DNA from: Buddleja alternifolia
Lineage: Eukaryota > Streptophyta > Magnoliopsida > Lamiales > Scrophulariaceae
Direction: 5' to 3'
Assembly (NCBI GenBank): GCA_019426215.1
Contig: CM033394.1
Coordinates: 12,358,195 to 12,422,194, forward strand
Length of the DNA stretch: 64,000 bases
Part shown: positions 22,661-34,543 of the stretch, piece after piece
How positions within the stretch are numbered: position 1 is the first letter of the stretch
Layout: the number at the start of each line of letters is the position of its first letter
Notes under the pieces: model-generated
The model's input: the letters and a program-made list of their open reading frames with translations, nothing else
Databases searched by the model: none
What the model was told of the DNA's origin: nothing
Program-made: the position numbers and the translations under genes

Positions 22661-23312
22661 TGATATACTAAAAAGTATACTATTAAGAGGGCCCACCTCT
22701 TTTGATCACCTCGTTACCTCGTTAGCGTATGATATGACGATACTATGCGATCATTAAAACGAACAGATGCGTATCTATATCGGTTTGTTAGCATGTTTTT
22801 ATTATGCCGTGTATGGTGTAGATGAACGATCCATGGGATATAAGGCCATATATGCACTATGGATCCCTATCGAGCCTCAAAACTATAAAACACTACAAGA
22901 TCTGCGTGTTCCTTCCATTCGGGTAGGGTTGACCCGTACCCGACCCTAAAAGATACGATCCTGGCCGTTCACTAACAACACGTGGCGTTATTTGAGGAGA
23001 TCATCCAGCTGGCAGAATAGTATTCGTACAGTGTGTATGAACACTATAAATACCCGCATTTATGAATGAAAAGGGGGGAGGACGACAACATTTAATACAT
23101 TCGTTAACTTGCTCATATCTTCGTATTCAGACTAAGATTGGACAGTACGATCCTTTATATAAATTTGGATAGCTCGTGTTACGAATCGTCTTTACGATAG
23201 GTGATTCATACATAAATTAGGAACTACGTTAGACTTGATCCTTAGGTGGTACGTAGGCAACTCGATTCATCGGGTGCAGTCTATAATCTTCGTTTAGTTA
23301 CATTTCGGTTCG
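22661..23312 (+). repeat. 3' LTR of the 12.8-kb gypsy element, truncated at its end
   Basis: It matches 12785 onward up to TTTCGGTTCG. The last roughly 50 bp of the LTR are replaced by sequence (23313-23342) that looks like a shuffled repeat of nearby LTR text (GGGTACGTAGGCAGCTCGATT). It has an 8-bp tandem ACCTCGTT not present in the 5' LTR. Confidence 0.85.
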
Positions 23313-23342
23313 ATTCATCGGGTACGTAGGCAGCTCGATTCA

Positions 23343-25013
23343 ACTTATTGTGGCATTCAAGCAAAATTAATAAAGAAACAACACATAACTAATTTGCATA
23401 TAATATGCAAATTAGTAAATTAGTATATTTTTTAATTAATGTTTTTCCAATAGGGTAATATTATAGTGCACCGAGAGCAACCACACATTCATGGGATGGA
23501 GGTGGTTTTCATCACCCACTACTCATAAAGAAACCACCCTCAAAACTTGAATGTGTGGCTATGGTGCACCGAAAGCAACACTCTCTGGTGCACCGTAGTA
23601 TTTTCCCAACACCTAGTATCCGTGCAATCATTAATTTAAATGGCATGATCAATTTGAAATTAGTCCTCACGAAAAGTTGTTAACAGTACTGAAATTTTGA
23701 GTTCGGGTGTTATCGAGAATGGAGTTGAAATTTTGTTACAAAAGCGGGATTTTATTGAATTAATAGGAAATATAAAGATATAAAGATTTTACTATATACT
23801 ACTATTTTACGCTTGAGCTTTACATATGAAGATATATCTTAATTTACTATTGAAGACTTGAAGTACACCTAATACATTTTTTTATTCATTATTATTTTAA
23901 CATGCATAACACATTTACTTGTGACTATAACTAAACTATTGATTGTACACAATTGTTTATAAACAGAGTAACTTTTGTTCTTAAATCTTATTAATGTGGG
24001 TCTGATTAATACCAACAAATTTATATAATAATACTTGAGAAATTGAGATTATAATTTATCAACGATAGATAAAATAAATAGAGTCAATGCTAAGAAAAGT
24101 AAAGTTATTTTATTCATCCTTCGATGCAAATTTTTATACAAGCTTTGATGATCTTGGCTAATTATAAGTGCAAGAAAAAAGCTAGTCGACTTCCTTAGGG
24201 TTTAGGGTTTAGTGCATGGCAAGAGCAACTATTTAGGAGGAATCGGGGCACTCAGAACTGCTCGATCTTTCTTGAACCAGGCCCAAATCGCCTTGATACT
24301 CTCAGCCTTATGATAATATTCTTTAAGTAATTGGATCTTAATTGTGGTTTGTCTTGAATATATTCATTATAATCCTCCTTTCCTTTTGTAGGCTTAGTCA
24401 GCCTGTAGCTGGGCTCCTCTCGTGCCTGGCCTAGCCAATCTCCTCATAAGACTTTAGCCCATTAAATTTTCGACTTGTCAGTTGGGCTCAATAACTAATT
24501 TACACCTACATCATTTACCATTGTTTAGAGTGGGTGAAATAAGAAATTTATGTAAAAGTAGATTGAGAGTTCAAAGTTGAAGAAGAATAGAGAAATTATA
24601 TGTTAGATTGGAAACACCATTGGATCGAGGTTTGTTATTGTAAAAGACATATTAATCATCTCAATTTGATGGTGTATTGTGGATTGAGACAATTAGTTTC
24701 GATCTAGCATAGAATCACCCAGAAGGTATTCTGATAAAATATTTGATGTAGTATGAGTTTCATTTAGTAAAATCTATTACTATTATATCAAAATATAGTT
24801 AATAATTTAAAAGCAAAATAGAATAAAATGAAACTTATCGAGCAACCTGACATGGACTAATTACAAAAGAAGGGAGCCTAAAGAAATATTGCTCATATAT
24901 GTTTAGTATATTCTTAGCACCTTGTTCCTTAGAAATATCACCATCTTTATTATATAAGAGCTAGATAGAACTTGATCGATATTGAAATTCGGACCATTTG
25001 CTAGGAAACAAAG
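23343..25013. other. AT-rich intergenic region
   Basis: No gene recognised. It holds a small inverted-repeat element (23453-23607) and a short telobox-like TTAGGGTTTAGGGTTTA at 24195-24211. No domain appears in any frame. Confidence 0.5.
23453..23607. mobile_element. 155-bp MITE with GTGCACC inverted ends
   Basis: The left end is GGGTAATATTATAGTGCACC; the right end, on the minus strand, is GGGAAAATACTACGGTGCACC, both followed by GAGAG. Interior copies of GTGCACC and a CACACATTCA/TGAATGTGTG pair add further symmetry. I could not identify a clean target duplication. Confidence 0.6.
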
Positions 25014-25516
25014 TGATGTGCACCAAAAATGTTTAGGGGCACTACGGTAATTAATTTACCCCCTGCATGGATCGGGCCGCTACATGTGGGTCAATCCCAC
25101 ATTTAATATAATAAGCAAGTCCCAAAGGGCTGGCGGCCCATTAAGAATACGACCCACTATGCTTAATAGAGCATAAAAGAAAAGAAGGCTATTTTAATAT
25201 AAGATAGCCAAGTATTGGGTTAATAAATAGGCAAATGGGCGAATGATCAAGCCATATATATTCTTGAAATGAACTGATGTAAGATCATTATCTACTCCCC
25301 CAGAAAAAATTGACTGGCTGTTGAGAGTAACCCCATAAAAAAACTACGAACATACTTGATCCCTATTCATCAAGTATGTAGGTAGCTCATCACATTCGAG
25401 TGCAGTCTATACATTCATCAACTCCCAACCTAATTTATCATGTGTTGGATCGGTTCCATCACCCCCACGGGATTAATCACGTGACATTCATTGACTGACG
25501 ATTTTTACCATCATCA
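25014..25516 (+). repeat. 5' LTR of a second, degenerate gypsy element
   Basis: It starts TGATGTGCACC and ends CCATCATCA, followed after two bases by TGGTGTCGTCTGTGGGAA (25519 on), a one-base variant of the primer-binding site at 13484. The stretch CTTGATCCCTATTCATCAAG...GTAGGTAGCTCATCACATTCGAGTGCAGTC parallels the end of the 12.8-kb LTR, so the two are related. I could not find a matching 3' LTR in the window. Confidence 0.65.
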
Positions 25517-25550
25517 GTTGGTGTCGTCTGTGGGAACAGCGCTCCAGCCA

Positions 25551-27315
25551 CTGAGTATGCGAACTAGGTCACAAGCGAATACTACCGGTGATAGGATGAC
25601 TAGACGACATCAGCCAGCAGTTGTCGATGAACTTCCTAACCTAACGCCTGAAGATCAGCCCAATGCTAAGGGTGGTGCTTAAGACCCCCCTACCCGACAA
25701 GCTGAAGGTGGAGGTTTAGACATACCACCTCAGATGAACGAGCAGAACGCACCTTCTGTGACGCCATTAGTGATTCTACCCATTGCCACTAGGGTGTTTG
25801 AGATCACTTAGGAGGCACTATTTGCTCTTGTTAAGGATGCATCAGTGAGGGCAGCCACTTGTGCAGTCCAGAAATATGCCCTTGGACACCCGTCACGATC
25901 AACACTTGTTCCATCGACTAACAGGGGGCAAGACCCCCATGAGAGGAGCCATCAGGAGGCACCCCAACCTCAAGAGAAGAGGCTGCAAGATCTGCCCCTC
26001 CATCAACACGCAAGGGTGAGGAGCCTCGGGAGAAGAGTCGCCTCACCGAGTGGCGCCAAGCCAATCCCCCCGCCGAGGCCAAGAGTTCTTGACACCCAGT
26101 GGGATTTGAACAAGGCGATCCAACTCACAGGCAAATGGGGCAGCATGAGAAAGAGAAGAGAATAGTGTGGTCTCACCCCCTAAAAGGTCACCAAAGGGAA
26201 GAGACTGAAGGCCAACACCCCCAAGGTCACTACGTAGAGGTCAAGCATCCTTGACCCCCGAAGAGACCTTGCCGAGGTGCAAAGTCCGACGTAAGCACAT
26301 ACCCCAACGTGATGAGAGTTTAGACGACCATGGAAGATATGAGGATATGTAGCTGGTGCCATTAGTTGTAGCACAGATACCTCATCTGAGCAAGTATGAG
26401 GGAGCTGGAGACCCTCAAAAGCATGTTGACAAGTTCAACGCCAAAACTGACATGTACGACGTCAGTGATGCTGCCTACTGTAAGATTTTTCGAACCACCC
26501 TTTCTAGAAGGGCGCTTAGCTGGTTCAACTGACTGCCCACCGGTACCGTCGCCGAGCTCGAGCTGCCGACCAAGCGCTTCCTCACTTTTTCATGGACAAG
26601 AAGTACGCCAAGACATCATTTTTCTTATTCACTGTGGTTCAAAAAGATGGTGAATGTTTAAGGAAATACGTACAGCGTTTCTCCAATGGCGGTGTCAGAA
26701 GGACCGCAAGTCAACCATGAGTTGTTATCAGGAATAATGCAGTGGAACTTACGTATTAGTAGGTTCAAAGAATCCATACGTTGGGAGCCCCCAGCGACTG
26801 CGGAGGAATTGTTGGCTAGAGCCACAAAATATGCTAGGATCAAAGATACTATCGGTCCGGAAAAGCTCTAGGGGAGGTATCTCTTCCCATATCTTTGGAG
26901 GCATTTCCAGCCCGCTCTACAACTATGGTGAAGTTCTTGGTGGTCAAAGCTCCCTCCACCTACAATGTCATTTTGGGGAGGTCGAGCTTAAACATATTCC
27001 AAGCCGTCATATCCATCTTTCATATGAGGGTCAATTTTTCCACCCTCTGGGAACTGGGGAAGCTGTTGGCGATGTGAAAGTAGCGAGATAGTATTACGCT
27101 AACACATTGAAGAAACCTAAAAGGAAGCATGGCGACAAAGATCATAGCGACAACGGGAAACAGGCAGTGATAAACTTGATCTCATAGAGAAAGATCACTT
27201 AGGAGACAAGATTCAACCAGTTAGTACTTAGACAACCTATTCAAGGTCAGCCACCCTCAAGAAAGGCGAGATCGTTTAAATTCACCCCAAGGAAGAGCAA
27301 CACAACCCAAGTACC
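25551..27315 (+). pseudogene. gag and protease remnant of the second gypsy element
   Basis: Gag starts near MRTRSQANTTGDR (25554) but is broken by stops within 130 bp. A gag-core remnant is readable in pieces at 26380-26870: LSKYEGAGDPQKHVDKFNAK, LSRRALSWFN, then LRISRFKESIRWEPPATAEELLARA. Immediately after comes the end of the aspartic protease (VKFLVVKAPSTYNVILGR, then SLNIFQAVIS) at about 26930-27020. The protease active site itself is missing. RT, RNase H and integrase are absent from the rest of the element. Many stops and frameshifts make this a relic. It is interrupted at 27316 by a solo LTR. Confidence 0.7.
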
Positions 27316-29126
27316 TGATAAGAGATGTTTTTACGTGTTTTTAAGACCGTAATTCTTATGATTTGGATTCACTTATTGCTTAAATCATGTCACATTTGCA
27401 TTTAATAGGTGTGTTAAGTGAATACAGGTAATAAATGAGAATACATGAGGAAAAGGGAAGAAAAACGATGTACAAAACAAGTTCAAGCATGTTTTTCAAC
27501 ACCCAAATGTTTTAGATGCATAGAGATAATTGAAACATCCAAATCGGAGGTCTATAGAGATAATTGTGAAGGAAATACGATTGCTGCGCCGAACAGAGAA
27601 GTACATGTGCCAGGATACGCCCCAGTGCCCTCCTAGTCATGCCTAGGCATGGATAGTACGAATGTTACTCCTTTTCAGCCTAAATTCCAGCATTATATGA
27701 TGGGTAAGAATCACTTTTGGCCATAATTCAGCACATGTGTTGAGGGGTTGTCATAAGTGTGTTTCTTGGTAGATTTACTTTATGGGCGCCAAATCAGAAA
27801 CAACCTCCATGTTGAAACGTAATTTAGGTATACTTAGCTACCGAATTGGACAAAATGTCCTTCTGAAAAGTTGTAGATCTATGTTTTATCTGAACATGGG
27901 GACTTGAATCATCCAATTTGGAGATATGTGGAGAAGTTTATGAGGAAAATACTAAGACTGCACTGGAAAGCAAGAAAATGGCAGCATGCATGTGTTTTGT
28001 TGAAGTTTTCACATGGTTATGCTTGGTGGAATTCTTAAGGGCCGAAAGTTCAGCATTTTTTAGCTGGTTGGAATCTTAAAAGCCAAACTTTAAGCATCAC
28101 CTTAGGAGGAATTTTCGTTGGGGAACTTTAATGGGAATTCTTAATGCATATTTTAGTGGAATTTTGGCTATAAAAGGAGGGGGAACCCATACTCTTCATC
28201 ATTCACTATCAATTTCAGATTCCTGGAGAAGAGGGGGAGGAAGTGACCGATCCATAGAGAAGAAAAGAGGGGAGAGAGAAGGATTCTTGATTCATCATCA
28301 TCATTGGAGAAGGAAGATTCAATTGAAGTTCCATCATTATTCACTTTTGAGGGAGTTTTTATAGCTTTTCATTTCAATTATGTCTATGAACATGTGTATT
28401 AATTCATTTATGTTTTTCATATTATCCATTATGAACTAGGGCCATGTAAGGCCAAATTGTGATATATGCTTATAATAGATGATTGTTGAGGTTGTTCTTA
28501 TATTGTTATGTGATGTGAATTTGTGTTTTTGCCTATCTTGCATATACTTGATCACTATATGTTAGAATCTTATGCCTAGGTTAATATTTCGGGAGAAAAT
28601 TGACTTAGGGTGCAAGAAATTCACATCATGACCCGTAACTAATGAGGAATTGCCCTAGACATAGGTAAAGATTCCCGGGTGAAGTTATTTGATTCAAATC
28701 GAGTGAACTCTAGTACGTTAATGCATGTTTAGTGGTTAGATTTCTGGATAGGAATATTTGGGAAATCACGATCTAAGCATAGGAGTTTATACGCGAGACA
28801 TCGGTTATTCTCTACCCTCGGAGTTCTCACCATAACAATATAAGCGTAATCCTTCAACTAGAATCTTTATAAGTATAATTGATCAATTTGAACCTAGCAT
28901 GTGCCTTAGTCTCCCTTTATACTTTGTGTAAAATCAATTGTGTAATCTTGTTCTTATTGTATGCATTTTACCTATAATTTACCTTAATTATATTTGTTCT
29001 TTTTTCGTTAAAATCATAAACTAAAATTCAAGTCTCCGTGGTTCGACAACCCGGACTTTTAGTCCACTTATTACTACACACGACTAGTGCACTTGCTACA
29101 ATAGCACGTTAGCTTTTAGCGTGTCA
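27316..29126 (+). mobile_element. Solo LTR (copy 2 of the family)
   Basis: It begins TGATAAGAGATG and ends TAGCGTGTCA. The 5-bp GTACC flanks it at 27311-27315 and 29127-29131. It is homologous to the minus-strand copy in the LINE, sharing for example TTGATCACTATATG, GAGGAATTGCCCTAGA, the CCGGGTGAAGTTA block, and TTACTACACACGAC near the end. At 1811 bp it is the longest of the three copies. No internal retroelement sequence. Confidence 0.85.
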
Positions 29127-29131
29127 GTACC

Positions 29132-31279
29132 CGACGCTCATCACTAAGGGAGGAAGCTCCTGTGAATGTCAAGTGATACTAGCAAAGACCGAGGGCAAAG
29201 AACCAACGGCGGTGAAGGGAGCGCCGGGATTGGAGGCTAAGCACGAAATAACAACCACTTGGGGATACCCCCAAGTCGACTAACTTATTGTGCCCAGGGA
29301 GGCATCAGCAGGCAACAAAAAACTTTAAACATTATCGTACTTTTTATATTCCTAGTTGAGTTTTGAGGTGCCCATGTGCACCCCCTTCACTTTTTTGCAC
29401 CAATGTTGTTACATTTTAAATTTTCGCTATATGTTTGTTACGTGCCTAAAGGCACCTTTCCCTTTACAGTATTTTGGAAGTTAAATTATCTAATAGCATA
29501 CTAACACATCATCTATGAATGTGTATGTCACCAACCAATGGGTGATTCAGCAACACCTAAAACAATATGCCTCTTGGAACCTTTGTTTCCGACCGAGGCT
29601 ACTTCATAAAACTCAAAGTCCCTTTATTGAGGCTAACATAGGTGGAGCAATAAACGTCCCCCGAACCCTTGACAGCTCGGTTGAGACTAGCCCACCTTAT
29701 GATCCCTCCATCATTACCGAGAGGGTATGAGGTTCTAAGAACAATCCCCCCTTCGACATGGAATCTGGACCGAGATCATACCAATATAACTAAGGTGAAA
29801 ACTCACCTCATACAATTTAAGGTGAAAACTCACCTCATACTATCTAAGGTGAAAACTCACCTCACACAATCTAAGGTGAAAACTCACCTCATACAAACGA
29901 AGGTGAAAACTCACCACATACAAACGAAGGTGAAAACTCACCACATACAAATAAGGGCAATAATTCACCTCATACCAGTGTGGCTAAGGCGATATTTCGC
30001 TTCATGCTCCAAATAATGAACACTAGTGGCTATCCAAGCCTCCTAAAATTAAGACAATAGTCATCCTAGTGAAAAGCTGCAAGGTTATAAGCCTCAAATT
30101 CACAAGGGTCGGTCAAAACAAATAAGGCCTAGTGCCCTCTCCATCATCGACGCACTATACGCTAAGGAAAGAACACCTAGCGTTCGAAAGCTTACCTGAT
30201 AAAATTTTATAACTCCCACATGTCATTGAAACACCCCTTTGTAACTTACTTCTAAATATGTTTCACATGTTAACGAGTAGAGGGGCAAGGAGGAGAGGAG
30301 ATATAAACAGACAGCTAGCTAGCGGCTAGCTAATATTTTAAGGCCAGCCAAGGCCAACCATTTTTTAGCATGAAAAAAGTGCTAACAAGCGAAGATCAAA
30401 TATAGAAAAAATGCCCAAGAGGCACTCACCCCGAGCATTCATTGAATCTTGATTGGGCATTCACCCCTAGCATTCATGAAATCACGCTAATGACATGCTA
30501 AGTTAGCTAAGTAAATCCCCCCCCTCCCCCTCGCGATCTAACAAAGACTCGAACGAGGAATGCCCACCTGATAATCCATCCAACAATACCAAGAGAGGTC
30601 GTGGCTTCACAAAAGATCCCCCCTCACACTAAGAATAAAAACACGAGAGGCAACCCAAGCCTCCACATAAAAACGTGGCCACTAGTGTCATAAATCATGC
30701 CACTTACTTAAAAGGCATAAATATAGGGCAAAATCTAGCTTTAAGCTAGCCCATCATTAGCAGAAGGTATCTTACCTATCACTCTAAGTGTTCCTCACTG
30801 AAAAATATGAAAGAGTGGGGGGCAGGTAACCTTATGAGGTGCTAAGTCCACCCGCCAAAATCCTCCACCCACCAAATCAAATCATGGGGGTAGCAAAAAT
30901 AAGACTTACTTGAAGCCTACGAAGGGCCAATGAGTAGCTCACAAATGTGCTAAGTCAAAAACAAGAATGCTGCCAACGTTCGATTAGCTCATAGCCCTAC
31001 AAGCAAAAAGCGCTCGTAAGATAAAGTATATGGATACGTACATAAGGCCTATAAAAAATCAGTAAGTCGCCCTCGTTAAAGGGCAATAAGCCCCGAGGCA
31101 ACTACCTAGAAGAAGGAGCCTCGCGGTACCAGCGAGCGGTTGCCAGGAGGCAAGAGGTCTCGCAGTACCAGCCGCGAGGCACACACTCTTGGTGCCAGCC
31201 GCAATGCACTATACCTCGCAACCGACAACGAAGCAATCCCTCTAGGGGTCACCTTTCCCCCTGGTCGTAGGGCCTAACG
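29132..31279 (+). other. Non-coding 3' region of the second gypsy element
   Basis: No coding domain. It continues the element interrupted at 27316 (the GTACC junction), with a GTGCCC-rich post-pol-like stretch near 29290-29480, a 27-bp tandem array at 29792-29980, and irregular repeats of GGCA/GCTAGC-type text. Long non-coding, tandem-repeat-rich 3' regions are common in Tat elements (established); assigning all of this stretch to the element is inference. Confidence 0.45.
29792..29980. repeat. 27-bp tandem array with self-complementary core
   Basis: Seven units of 27 bp. Six begin AAGGTGAAAACTCACC; the seventh is diverged. Each unit can form a small hairpin (GGTGA / TCACC). Unit-to-unit changes are few, mostly at the 3' end of the unit. 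Confidence 0.9.
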
Positions 31280-31284
31280 CCTCC

Positions 31285-32476
31285 CGACACGGGAAATCCT
31301 AGCAAGTATACTAGGTCGGGCAAAGTAGTGGACTATTTAGCCCGGGGTGTATCGTCTCCACAGGGACAATTGGATTCAATGCTCGTAATTGCTATATTAT
31401 CTAACTCTAAGCTAAATCAAATTATAAGATGATAGGTGATTATACTATGAAAATAACTAAGACAATTAAATGATTATCAAGGTAATAAATCAAATGGAAA
31501 GAGATGATTGGGTTATGATCCTACTATGTTCTATTCTATGTTCATGAACTCTCAATTATCCGAATTCTTAGAACGTTCTTGTTATGGCGAAACCCCCTAA
31601 TGTATTTATTATTCAATCTCTTGAAATAACAAGCCTATACTAGTTAACAACTTCCTATATCTCTATAGTGAAGATTTAATTAACTAACATGCATTTAGGT
31701 TCAAAGGAATTCCTTGTTTACGAAGATCCTACATTCAATCAGGTCATCTTATCACAAAAAACCACACAATGCAATCAATTCTATCTCTAGTCAATTGTTA
31801 CGTTATGATGTTTGATTTTTTGATCTCCCTTTATCTATCTCCTATCGGTCTCAAGACAAAGCATTATATCAAACACATGGTGATCATTCATGTGAAAGCA
31901 TTAAGCATAAAAATCAAATATGTAACAAGAATGTAATTAATCCGGAAACTAAGGATTTATTAAACATAAAACATTACAAAGTATTCACATAACCCAATCA
32001 AATAAGTACTTAGTTCATAATTATAACAGAGGGAAATTCAAAATCCCTAAAAGACATAGCTAAAAACTATTCTAAAAGGGGGAATTGAAGAACTCCCTAT
32101 CACAAGAAGTGAATCCAAGCTTTGATGATGATACTTGACTCTTCAAGCTTCCTTGGGACTTTAGATGTCTTCCTTGGGTCTTGGAGAGCAAGAAAAACCC
32201 CTTTGGTAGGTGAAAAGTGTGTCAAAAATGGCAAAAACAGCGGACTAAAACTAGGGCACTTGAAAACGGACCGCGGTCTAGAAAGACAGATTCCAGTTTT
32301 CACTTGCTTCACGCCTTTTCTTCGGCCTTCTCACTCAATTATCGATCTATTCAACTTGAATCCCTGCACACATGAAATGACAACAAATCAAAGCAACATG
32401 CGGGATTATCATTACTAAACTATGACGAAAATACCTATATAAAGGGGGTAAATAATCGTAAAATGTGAACTTATCA
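31285..32476 (-). mobile_element. Solo LTR (copy 3 of the family)
   Basis: On the minus strand it begins TGATAAGTTCACATTTTACG and ends CGTGTCG (one change from CGTGTCA). The 5-bp GGAGG (plus strand CCTCC) flanks it at 31280-31284 and 32477-32481. It has the family landmarks (TGATCACCATGTGTTTGATA, CTAGAGATAGA) but is shorter (1192 bp) and more diverged. Confidence 0.8.
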
Positions 32477-32561
32477 CCTCCCCCATATTTTTTTATCTTA
32501 ACCCCCGCGTAGGGGAATACGAATCTTGATATAAAATAACCCCCAAGTTGGTGGGTCCAAG

Positions 32562-33524
32562 CATGGTCTTAAATATCCTCCGATACCTCGAAATTTCGAC
32601 CAAAATTTTGAATTTCTGGGGATCTCGAAGCGAAATCTCACATTCGATCCAATTTTGCAGAATATCTATCGAAATTTCCCGATATTTTCGATATTTCCCA
32701 ATATTTACCGATATTTCCCGAAATCTTGAATTCTTAATAAAAAATACTTTGTCAAATATCCACCGAAATATCCCAAAATTCCCGAAATATCACGAAATAT
32801 CCTAAAATATCCCGAAATATCGATCTTACTCAAAAAAATTCAAAATTTTGTATTCTTGCCCCTAATGCGTGTACTATACATTCATTTTGAAAAGTGTGAT
32901 CTTTATGTCAATTCTTGTGCAAATAAGTCATGTACGCACTAATTCACATTAGATTTTTTTCAAAGAATATATTTATGGGATGAATACTATCGAATATGTT
33001 GTGCCTATTGTGGTTCAGCAGAATACAACATCAGAAGGATATTACCATCATTATATGCAGTACTACCAACATTTGACTAATAATTTGTACATGCAGTACG
33101 AAAGTGGAGGGAGAAGAGAGACCAATGATAGTGATTTCGATCCTCCAAGAAACTCAATGTGGTTTTAAATGATGATTTGTATTAAAATTGTGGTACTTTG
33201 TTTTAATGAAGTTCCTAGAAGATTTGATTATTACTTTACTCTCAAATCATATTTATTTTATATTTTTCGCCACAGATTTTATTCATACTACTTAACAAAA
33301 TTCACTATACATACATTATATATACAATATTATTTATGTAAAAGATACATAATTATGATCTTTAAAGTTACACAAAGTTTCGTTGCAAATTTCTAAATAT
33401 TTCTATAAATATCCATGATTTCTTTAAAATCGATATCGAAAATTTGAATATCCCCAAAATTTCCATCGAAATTTTCGTGAATTTACTACCCCGATATCGA
33501 TATCGATACCGAAATTTAATACAT
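32562..33524 (+). mobile_element. Inverted-repeat DNA element, left member of a head-to-head pair
   Basis: It begins CATGGTCTTAAATATC and ends GATACCGAAATTTAATAC; its two ends are loosely inverted. It is flanked by the identical 10-bp TGGGTCCAAG at 32552-32561 and 33525-33534. The interior is dense in CGAAATTT / AAATTTCG. There is no transposase. Its whole length is an imperfect inverted copy of the neighbour at 33535-34366. Confidence 0.7.
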
Positions 33525-33534
33525 TGGGTCCAAG

Positions 33535-34366
33535 GTATTAAATCTCGGTATCTGTGTCGATATCGGGGTAGTAAATTTATGAAAATTTCGGGGATATTTA
33601 AAATTTCGGTTTCGATTTTAAAGAAATCATGAAAATTTATAAAAATATTTGAAAATTTACAATGAAACTTTGTGTAACTTTAAATATTATAATTACGCAT
33701 TTTTTTCATTAATAATATTCCATGTATAATATATGCATAATGAATCTTGTTGAATAGAATGACTAAAACCTTCAATGAAAAATATGAAATAATGGTAGAA
33801 AAATAATAATCAAATATCATAAGAATTTCATTAAAATCAAATATAACATAATTTTAGTTAAAATCATTATTCAAAAACACATCAAACTTTTAAGAGAATT
33901 TTTATAAGGTCTTATTTAATAATTTTTGTGTTCAGACCAGGATTTTTATTAATTTATTGCCTAATATCACTTGCAGATTCGTATTTAAATTTATTGCTTA
34001 TTTATTAACATAATTGGTCATTTATTAACTTTTCTTTTAATAGGAATGATCATTTGATCCTAATTTTTAACTATAAAATATATATATATATATTTTTAAA
34101 ATATTATTTTAAATTTTGGCGAAATTTCTGGTTTCGATGAAAATTTCGGAAAATTTTAAGTTTTGGTCAAAATTTCGATGGATATTTGGCAGGTGTTATT
34201 TTAAATTTCGGAAAATTTCAGGTTTCGACAAAAATTTCGGGTTTCGATCGAAATTTCGAAAGATATTCTGCAAAATTGGATCGAAGGTTCGATTTGAATT
34301 TGGGACCCAACGAAATCCAAAATTTTGACTGAAATTTCAAAGTTTCGGGCAAAATTTAAGACCATG
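33535..34366 (-). mobile_element. Inverted-repeat DNA element, right member of the pair
   Basis: On the minus strand it begins CATGGTCTTAAATTTTGCCC and ends GATTTAATAC-like sequence at the shared TGGGTCCAAG (33525-33534). On its right is TGGGTCTAAA (34369-34378), a near copy of the same 10-mer. Matching landmarks in both members include AAAGTTACACAAAGTTTC and ATGATTTCTTTAAAATCGA. Confidence 0.7.
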
Positions 34367-34543
34367 GGTGGGTCTAAACAAGCTAGCAAAATGCTAGTGT
34401 TTTCAAAACACTAGTGGGTAACTAGCTATCAAAACGCTAGTATTTTTTAAGCAAAATCCTAAAGAGTGATGCTCGAGTATAGCAAAGCACCAAAGAGACT
34501 AGGTCTCTTGGCACTCGTAAAATCCTACTAAAGATACGAAGTA

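Larger units (their letters stand above)
12785..23312 (+). mobile_element. Ty3/gypsy Tat-lineage LTR retrotransposon with antisense gene
   Basis: Order: 5' LTR (12785-13481), primer-binding site, gag, protease, RT, RNase H, a second archaeal-type RNase H, integrase (to 19343), antisense spliced ORF (22198-19670), polypurine tract, 3' LTR (22661-23312). A second RNase H after the RT-linked one defines the Tat lineage. By my count the LTRs differ at about 18 of 640 positions plus an 8-bp duplication (ACCTCGTT) in the 3' copy. The 3' LTR lacks its last 50 bp or so and is joined to a scrambled copy of LTR sequence, so no target duplication can be shown. The sense genes are dead. Confidence 0.9.

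Noticed and set aside
24195..24211. Telomere-like TTAGGGTTTAGGGTTTA
   Set aside because: Only about two repeats; short telobox motifs are common in plant DNA, and no gene or array is attached.
29792..29980. CRISPR-like regular repeats
   Set aside because: The 27-bp units are directly adjacent with no unique spacers, and the window is plant DNA. It is an ordinary tandem array.
29669..30016. 115-codon Lys/Thr/His repeat frame
   Set aside because: Translation of the 27-bp tandem array, which stays open because 27 is a multiple of three.
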